Below the pieces are notes generated by a model that was not told the DNA's origin, made no database searches, and worked only from the letters and a program-made list of their open reading frames with translations. Below, one piece after another: positions 57,404 to 64,000 of a DNA stretch of 64,000 nt. The DNA comes from Lolium rigidum. Lineage: Eukaryota > Streptophyta > Magnoliopsida > Poales > Poaceae. Where the stretch lies: contig NW_025901020.1 in assembly GCF_022539505.1 (NCBI RefSeq), forward strand, positions 20,567-84,566, in the 5' to 3' direction. Position numbers and translations under genes: made by a program. The number at the start of each line of letters is the position of its first letter. The stretch's first letter is position 1.

Positions 57404-59416
57404 CTAACTCTGATTGTCTTTGTTCCAGTCCAGCGCGTTGGTGTAGCTTGGGATGAACCAAAACCCCGTATGCCACTTGGCCCCTGGACCGCTGCTTGAG
57501 AAAGAGATGCTTTGGTGGTCTTCGCCATTTAGGCCGAAGCGGAAAATTTCTTGATGTGATGTGTCAAGCCGAGAGCCAATGGCTCGAGGCGTGGTGTAGA
57601 TGCGGTTTCTTCTTGTCAAATATCCCGGGGGAAATGTTGCACCACCCACGGCATGAAAATCGGATAGTTCAACCCAAGGAACATAGAATAGTCTCCAAGA
57701 TTAGTAACCCTTTCCCACGGGTTGGCTGGAAGTAACCGACTAGTGTCATTCGAGAATACAATGCGGGTATACCCCGAATAGCTGTGAACGAGCGCGACCG
57801 CAATGGACGAAGAGGTACTATCATAATAATAAGTTGGAGCACCGTCGGCGTCAAAATCCATTACGCCACGTGCATAGACCAGGAGAAGTCTAGAACGATC
57901 TTGAGATCTTGCCGACCACCACGTACGACTATTAGAGTCAAAATCAGTCATCGCCATAAAATCCAGCCGTCCACGGAAGGAATGGAGCACGGAGCACTAT
58001 AGGACCTTGAAAAAGGAAAGAACACGTCACATGAAAATATATTTCATGATTTATCTACTAGTGATATTGATTTGATATTGTAGATGCCAATACTAGTACT
58101 TTATAAAATCATGGTCGAACATAAGATGGTTTGAAATATATTTCGAACATCTTGGTAAAACTTCATATGGATTAAAAACATGTTCCCCAAAATATTGGTC
58201 CAAATTTTAGATGGTTTGAATATAGTACTCCTTATTCTCTAGAACCGGGGGAATATAAACAAATGAAAGTCTTTATCAATATTGCATGGCAGCTTTATTG
58301 ATTCTATTTCTACTCTACCTTAAATTTTCTAGGGAGTAATAATAAAGAAACTTAATTACTAGGGGGCCTTTTTCCTAAGGAACAACATGCACATTAGACC
58401 ATATACTAAAATTCCTATAGATGTTAAATTCTAAATATGTCCATACCACAAGAGGGTTATGGTGTGCGCCTATGGAATTCCTTTAAGCCAAAAGATGCCA
58501 AGACAGTTCAACAAATAAGAGGTGAAATACTATATAAGTTACGTATATAAAAAGATAGGGAGGAAATGTTACCAAATTTATTAGGATACCATGCATAAAC
58601 ATTTCCAAGCTCATTAACGGCGAACACAAGTCCGTTATGTATAATTGCATCGCAGTATATGGCGCCGAACAGAAACTGGTTTTCAAGAATTATCCATGTA
58701 CCAGGATATTCGGCATGGAGGTAGGCAATTGCAAAGTCGAAGATTGCGACAAGGGAGAAATCTTCATACCGCCGAGCAGCTGTAGGAACTTGGCAAATAG
58801 CTATCTTCTGGGAGTTGAATAGCAGAACCCTTATACCCGAATATAAGAGGATTGCGTGTGGTTTCAAACTTCTTCCTCAAAGATGGAAGTTTGATCTTGC
58901 GATGAGTGTAGACATTGAGGAGGTTCCACTTGCCTTCGGGGCCAACCATGGCGATCCAATCTCCATTGGCACCTGCCCGCTCCTCATCCTTACCGTGTGG
59001 CACTAGGCCATCATAGGAGAACCTGTCCAGCGGCACTAGTTTGCACTTGCTGTGCACCGGCAAATCCTCCTTGAACACCCATGGTTTATCCGCCGGGTCA
59101 CAACGAGAGAACACACGGAAGGCCAAACGGCTGAGAAGCAGGCGAGTGGCACCGTATTTGGGCTGATCGAAGAATACTTTTGGAGGAACCGACTAGGGAC
59201 GCGGCGGTGATGGCGTCGCACTGGCTGATGAGCACTTCAAGGGGGCCTTCCGTAAACACCTTGTGAAACAGCCCAATGGGGTTGGTATTTTCTTGGGAGA
59301 TCTACTGATTCGAACTTTGGGAGAGAGATGGCGATCAATGGCGGCAGGTGGGGGTTTGAGTTGGAGAACAGAGGCTCTCAAACTGGGCACTGCTGGATAG
59401 GATGCGAAAGCGCCAT
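57404..59416 (-). pseudogene. DUF295 (KIB1-4 beta-propeller) gene, broken
   Basis: Minus-strand pieces in changing frames make up a DUF295 protein. After the ATG at 59416 the first frame stops after 12 codons, then continues shifted as PSLRASVLQLKPPP... An N-terminal segment (LFHKVFTEGPLEVLISQCD) and KVFFDQPKYGATRLLL are in further frames. The core reads FRVFSRCDPADKPWVF and WIAMVGPEGKWNLLNVYTHR (59126-58764). A shift near 58800 leads to WIILENQFLFGAIYCDAI and LVFAVNELGNVYAWYP. A likely intron spans about 57999-58567. The C-terminal exon includes FMAMTDFDSNSRTWWSA and, after another shift near 57630, the tail FRFGLNGEDHQSISF. At least four frameshifts make it a pseudogene. The Arg/Ser-rich N terminus without an F-box recalls the organelle-targeted DUF295 group (inference). 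Confidence 0.78.
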
Positions 59417-59523
59417 GGCGGAGACGCAGGCGCGTGCTATGGAAGCTGGGCGGAGTGGGGATAGACGACGGAGGTGAACCGAGACGCTCCTCCTCTGATG
59501 CATATACTGCCTACTGCAGTTTC

Positions 59524-59599
59524 GAGGAGAGTGTGAATGTGTTCAAAAAAAGAGGAGAGTGTGAATGTGTTCAAAAAAAGAGGAGAGTGTGACTGTGAC
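59524..59599 (+). repeat. 28-bp tandem repeat, 2.6 copies
   Basis: Units starting GAGGAGAGTGTGAATGTG at 59524, 59552 and 59580, each ending in a short A-run; the last is partial. It lies upstream of the broken DUF295 gene. Confidence 0.9.
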
Positions 59600-59827
59600 C
59601 CGACACCCGAGTAGGAGCAGACGGACTATAGGAGTAGCCCCATCATTACAGAACATTAATCGTGCTTCCTACAATAAATAAGTGAAACATCCCAGGCTTG
59701 TGTTGTCTAATCAAATCGATGGCCATGTCGGTATTATGGTGAACAAATAAAACAAATACACACCAACCTTGTTCTTTTTGCAACGTACACCAACCTAGCA
59801 AGGCATCAACCTTCTCGCCATCAACTA

Positions 59828-60165
59828 CGACTCCGTGGCTCCGTCCCACCAAAGTTGTCTCAACTTTGTAAAAAAAAAACGGTTTTGCTATGTCTCAGTC
59901 AACTGAGATTTTCTTAAGTCTAAGTCACTTACAAAAAAGTGCTTTGAGTTGCACTTTTCTGTCAAAAAAGTGCAATTGCACTTTTCTACCAGAAATGTGC
60001 AACTGGACCGAGTTGCACTTTTCTTTGAACTGCAGTTGCACTTTTCTGAGGTGACTGAGACTTAAGAAAATCTCGATCAATCGAGACATAGGCACACCCA
60101 AAAAAAATACATCTATCCATCTAAATTTTAACAAAGGTGAGACACTTTTGGTGGGACCGAGGGAG
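59828..60165. mobile_element. Stowaway-type MITE interrupted by another MITE
   Basis: The left arm has CCGTCCCACCAAAGTTGTCTC (59841 on) and the right arm GAGACACTTTTGGTGGGAC (60139 on), inverted copies of each other. The right end reads GAGGGAG followed by TA, the Stowaway (Tc1/Mariner-like) target. The left end is disturbed (CTCCGTGGCTCCGTCCC). The inner MITE at 59889-60090 splits it. Confidence 0.65.
59889..60090. mobile_element. Inner MITE with TATGTCTC termini
   Basis: 202 bp with inverted ends of about 40 bp (TATGTCTCAGTC... and its counterpart ending GAGACATA), each itself partly palindromic. The interior repeats TTGCACTTTTCT four times. The superfamily is uncertain. Confidence 0.75.
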
Positions 60166-60167
60166 TA

Positions 60168-60604
60168 CAAAAAAAACTTTACTACTCCATGCTAGTATCG
60201 GCCACTAATTCAAATTTCAACTGAAGGCGTGCTATTTTATGGTCCTGAAAATTGCCAAAAAAAATACAACCCAAAAATGCAACAGATCCATGTTAAGGGG
60301 TACACCCTACGCAATATACATTAAGAAACTTCGAAACTTCAGCGACCTTGTAAGAATGCCCATGACAGTGCGGTTTTGCCAAATTAGGAAGAGACGAAAT
60401 ATGAATTCAACCAAAGAAATCTAAACGAATCCTTAGACAATAGCATAGTTAACACGTTCAGAAAAAAATGATGACTCCAAAAGAACAACATTAGCAAGAA
60501 ATACTCCATTTTAGTTTGAATTTGCAGATCACATACATATACTAGTAGTACTTGCCAAAATACTATAATACTCCGAGCTGCATTCTAGCACTCCAACTAG
60601 CTAG
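60168..60604. other. Intergenic, no gene seen
   Basis: AT-rich and without recognisable features. Confidence 0.4.
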
Positions 60605-61617
60605 CTAATAGTTACGGAGTAGTAGTACTACTATACAAGTCCAAAATACATCCGAACGAACCCTACTTCGAACTAAACTACTCCCTCCGATCTTCGAGTA
60701 ACTACATTGCGGTATGACTAAACGAAGATTATTGTATAACCTTCTTGTTGATGCAAACGCAGATAGGCAACACACGCTGCCCTCCATTCCGCTTCGCGTA
60801 ACGGGGCGGCACCGCCGAGAAAGAAGTGAGCTGCTGCAACATGATCGAGCTAGGCGTCGGGAGCTCGTCGGCTCGATTACCGCCATCAAGGTGTCCGTCG
60901 AGAGGTCACCGGTCCCAGCCGTCGCCGGCGCCGGCGGACCAATCACCAGCAGCTGCGCCTTGTACATCGGAAACAAGCACGCGGCCGACCCGATGCACAC
61001 ACATGACACAATGGTGGTCGGGCCGAGCGCGCCAACGGTGATGGCGAACACGCTACCGTCTTCTTCCCCACTGCCGATGAACAGGTGTCCCCGCGGTTGT
61101 ACCGGAACACGAACTATGCACCAAGCGGGTATGCCATACTGGAACGTAAACACCGGGATGAAGTGGGATGCTTGGAGGTGTACCGAGAGCTCCCGCGGCG
61201 GGCCGGTGAAGGCTGCGGCCGGTATTGATGGCCTCTGTGCGGCCGCACGGACCATGCGGGCACGCGATATAGTGCTTGTAGGACTCCGTGGAGGCGACCA
61301 AGCTCGGCAGCCGACGCACTTGACCATTGCCCCGGATCGATTCGACGGCGGCAATCTTGCCCCGCATCGATTCGACGGCGGCAACCTCGCCGGCTGCTCG
61401 CACTTCTTGCACGGGTTCGGCGCAAGCTCGCCGACGCTAGCCGCCGACGGCCCATATGACCGCCCTTGCACTCGCACGGAACAACGTACGTGGCATCGGT
61501 TGTCATTGACATTTCTCACGAGTGAACCTAAGAATGAAATCGGAAGGGAGCGACCTTGGATATAGGGGGTTTGAAGGGCAGCGAGCGGAGGGGGCACAAG
61601 AAGAGGGCCTCCTCCAT
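60605..61617 (-). CDS. Possible gene, unrecognised, GC-rich
   Basis: A GC-rich island with long open frames on both strands. The minus strand is favoured by a TATAAAA box (61672-61666) and an ATG at 61617 about 50 bases downstream, but that ATG opens only 29 codons (MEEALFLCPLRSLPF...). A neighbouring minus frame is open for 330 codons (from a GTG at 61597 to 60605), with CKKC and CVGC pairs and a hydrophobic FTFQYGIPAWCIVRVPV...FIGSGEEDG part. A third minus frame (61412-61053) also looks coding (VASTESYKHYIACPHGPCG). Mixed coding signal over two frames suggests a broken gene. A competing plus-strand frame of 283 codons (60714-61565) shares the same third-base positions and cannot be excluded. 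I recognise no family. Confidence 0.35.
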
Positions 61618-61665
61618 CTTCGAGAGAAGAGTGATCGGGAAAACGAGAACGGGATGGGTTCTTTT

Positions 61666-61672
61666 TTTATAC
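61666..61672 (-). promoter_or_regulatory. TATA box upstream of the GC-rich frame
   Basis: TATAAAA on the minus strand with an ATG about 50 bases downstream at 61617. It supports minus-strand transcription of 60605-61617. Confidence 0.4.
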
Positions 61673-62038
61673 ATGCCTTGGAGTGGAGTATGGATACTAC
61701 TACTTATAGGAAGAACTTCCTTGCTAAGAATCGGCGTCGGCCGTACGCAACCATAGATGCACCGGCGGCTCAGCGGTTTGTCAAAATAAAAGGACAGAGC
61801 TGCAGGTGACTTGAAGTCTCCAAATCTCATTGTGACTTGGTGCCACCATCTACCAACCATTTGAGATCCAACGTTCCAAACTATCTCTTATTTCGAACCT
61901 AAAAACACAAATTATGAAAAAAATCCAGTAAAATGTAGATGCCTTGTTCTAAAATCTGTGAATATTTCATCCCACTCGGACGATTAGCTTGTGATTAAAG
62001 AGCTTTTTACGTATACGAGCACTAGTTTAAACTAAATA

Positions 62039-62140
62039 CTCCCTCGATTCATATTAATTGACTTCAATATGGATGTATCTAGAACTAAAATGTGTCTAGT
62101 ACATCCATATTAGAGTCAATTAATATGAACCTGGAGAGAG
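62039..62140. mobile_element. Stowaway MITE (Thalos-like)
   Basis: 102 bp with inverted ends CTCCCTCGATTCATATTAAT and ATTAATATGAACCTGGAGAG, flanked by TA on both sides (62037-62038 and 62141-62142). The end sequence resembles the Thalos family of Triticeae. Confidence 0.85.
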
Positions 62141-62350
62141 TATATATTTGCTCACAAACCTTTGATTCAAATCGAATGAAACTTCACCAAAATATAAATC
62201 GAAATATGCACGATTAACTCGGAAGTTCTTGAAATATTTCGAGCAATTATAATAATTATTTAGTTTAAATTCTAAGTCGATCGCATACATTGGATCCGAG
62301 ATGGATGGTGGATGGTGGCACCAAGTCACCTGTGAGACTTGGAAGTGTAT

Positions 62351-62665
62351 CAAGTCGGTGAAGCTCTATCCCAAAATAAAAGCTTCGTGAAGGGGCGAGT
62401 TTGGTTCAAAAAAGAAGACGGTGCCAAGCGATTGTCAAACAATACCCATATAGTCAAATGTACTCCTCTCGATTCAAATGAATTGACTCAACTTTGTCTA
62501 GATATATGGATATATCAAGTCACCGAAGCTAAAATAAAAGCTTCATGAAGGGGGAAGTTTGGTTCGAAAAAAATACGATTGCCAAGCAGCTGTCAAATAG
62601 TACCATAACGTCAAATGTACCCCCTCCGATTCAAACGAAATGACTCAACTTTGTATTTTGCATGT
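62351..62665 (+). repeat. 165-bp tandem duplication
   Basis: The segment CAAGTCGGTGAAGC...ACTCAACTTTG starting at 62351 is repeated from 62516 with substitutions and small gaps. Each copy contains a MITE-like GATTCAAANGAAnTGACTCA stretch. Confidence 0.75.
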
Positions 62666-62735
62666 TAAAGGTTTTTCGTAAAACTTGGCCAATCTTAACA
62701 TAGTTTGCCTTTCTAAAAAAAGATATAAGCCCTAA

Positions 62736-62942
62736 GGCTCCTTTGATTCATAGGATGGGAAAACCATAGAAATATGAAAAACATAGGATTGAGATTTAAT
62801 GGCTAGTTGAATCATATAGGAAGATGAGTTGTGTTTGATTGTGCCAAAGGAAATTTTCCATGAGGTATGACCTAATGTTTTATTCGTATAGGATTTGCAC
62901 TGCAAGATTCCTATAGGATATGTTCCTATGAATCAAACAACT
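62736..62942. mobile_element. MITE-like fold-back element
   Basis: Perfect 14-bp inverted repeats TTTGATTCATAGGA (62742-62755) and TCCTATGAATCAAA (62924-62937) enclose an AT-rich interior with more ATAGGA/TCCTAT motifs. Elements with CCTTTGATTCATAGGA ends are common in grass genomes. No target duplication could be fixed. Confidence 0.5.
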
Positions 62943-63295
62943 AGTGTGGGGAAAATTCACATGTGATCTAAATCCTACATAATTCCTATACAAATCCTAT
63001 ATATGAATTTTAGTTGTTAGGTCACTTAAAATGACTTCACTTGAAGGGTTACATTTTTGTTTTTTTCTGAATTAGTAGTGATGCCTAACCATATATATAC
63101 CTAAACCAAGAGAATCATCATAAACTTATGTATATTAATAGTAAGCGCATATATGAATGTTTTTTATCTACAAACCCAGGGTCATATATATGTACATAGA
63201 AACATGCATATATGCTAGTTTTTGTACCTTGGTGTGTTCCTCTTTTGGGCTATCTCTTTTTTGTTCACCGGTTCGATCACAACCAACGCCCTAGA
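62943..63295. other. Intergenic, no gene seen
   Basis: AT-rich, with ATATAT-rich patches near 63090-63210. No coding feature. Confidence 0.4.
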
Positions 63296-64000
63296 TTGAT
63301 AAACAAGGTCTAGACGTATTCAAACCAGACAAATCATGTATCTACCCCTAACCCTAAACTCTGTCTTATGAAGTCAAGCATGAAGAGAAGTTGTTTTGGG
63401 TTTCAAACATGGAAATTTCAAAAACCCTCTCAAAGAGCTTCATTTTGGAGTGACTAAGAAGGATCCATAGGAAACTATGTACTAATACAGTATAATGATC
63501 ACCCGAGTTATTAGAGCAACAAGTCTATCACTTACGTGTGGTTCCCATGCGTGAGGTCCCACACTTCAGTGAGCACAAGTCACGTAGTCTTCTTATGTCA
63601 TATAGTAAGCATTCAATTAAGTTGATAAACAAGGTCTAGAGACATATCAAACCAGAAAAATCATGTATCTACCCCCTATATATCCCTAAACCCTGACTTA
63701 TGAAGTCAAGCATGAAGAGAAGAAGTGGTTTTTGGTTTCAAACATGGAAATTTCAAAAACCCTCTCCCAAGAGCTTCATTTTGGAGTGACTATAGTTAAG
63801 ACGCATACATGCTTACTTTTTCATATTCATGTTTTAAACTTGTTCAAATCTTGGTCAACAAACCTACGATTTGACGAAGATTCAAATGGGTATAAAAAAA
63901 TTAAAACCAAGGTCTGCTCATGTCATATAGTAAGCATTCAATTAAATTGATAAACAAGGTCTAGACATATTCAAACTAGTAGGAAAATCATGTATCTACC
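63296..64000 (+). repeat. 325-bp tandem repeat running off the right edge
   Basis: TTGATAAACAAGGTCTAGA starts units at 63296, 63622 and 63947 (periods 326 and 325). Shared content includes TATGAAGTCAAGCATGAAG and ATGGAAATTTCAAAAACCC. The third unit is cut by the window end, so copy number is unknown. Confidence 0.88.

Overview
This window is plant nuclear DNA from a pooid grass, most likely Triticeae or a close relative. The signs are Athila-type LTR elements whose LTRs start TGATACGTCTC and which use a tRNA-Asp primer site, BARE/Angela-type Copia LTRs starting TGTTGGAGATATGCCC, a CACTA terminus (CACTACAAGAAAAG), a grass-type Helitron and Stowaway MITEs. There are no bacterial features. Well over half of the window is transposable-element DNA, much of it nested. 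I see no intact ordinary host gene that I can name with confidence.

Layout. 1-2223: low-copy DNA with at most a doubtful gene fragment. 2224-4000: non-autonomous Helitron. 4938-11304: PIF/Harbinger-type element (TSD TTA) split by a young Ty3/Gypsy element at 5516-11025 (403-bp LTRs, TSD TCTGC). The Gypsy element has one 1516-codon polyprotein frame whose integrase lacks most of its catalytic core. 12378-12953: an inverted dimer of two TRIM-like mini-retrotransposons inserted as one unit (TSD ACTTT). About 13861-29751: a divergent Athila-like element (A) carries a minus-strand element M (16345-29644, TSD GATTC), which carries a plus-strand element P of the same family (21835-28745, TSD CTGTC). 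29752-37722: old minus-strand Copia element C1 with a LINE fragment in its 3' LTR. 37780-40733: part of a second Copia element, C2. 40734-46700: Athila element G with an intact 696-aa gag-protease frame. 46701 to about 51480 or beyond: CACTA-type element with about 33 copies of a 136-bp repeat. 52019-52632: broken AP2-domain gene. 53786-54845 (minus): degenerate gene with internal protein repeats. 57404-59416 (minus): broken DUF295 gene. 59828-63000: MITEs and small duplications. 63296-64000: a 325-bp tandem repeat that runs off the right edge.

How the parts relate. M and P encode no gag, protease or polymerase. Each carries a conserved frame (245 and 244 aa) of unknown function in the place where G has gag-protease. 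A, M, P and G share a long non-coding 3' region with a conserved hairpin and a conserved block of about 53 bp. This suggests a gag-bearing element and dependent partners mobilised in trans. The Gypsy element with the damaged integrase and near-identical LTRs points the same way: recent movement using enzymes from elsewhere.
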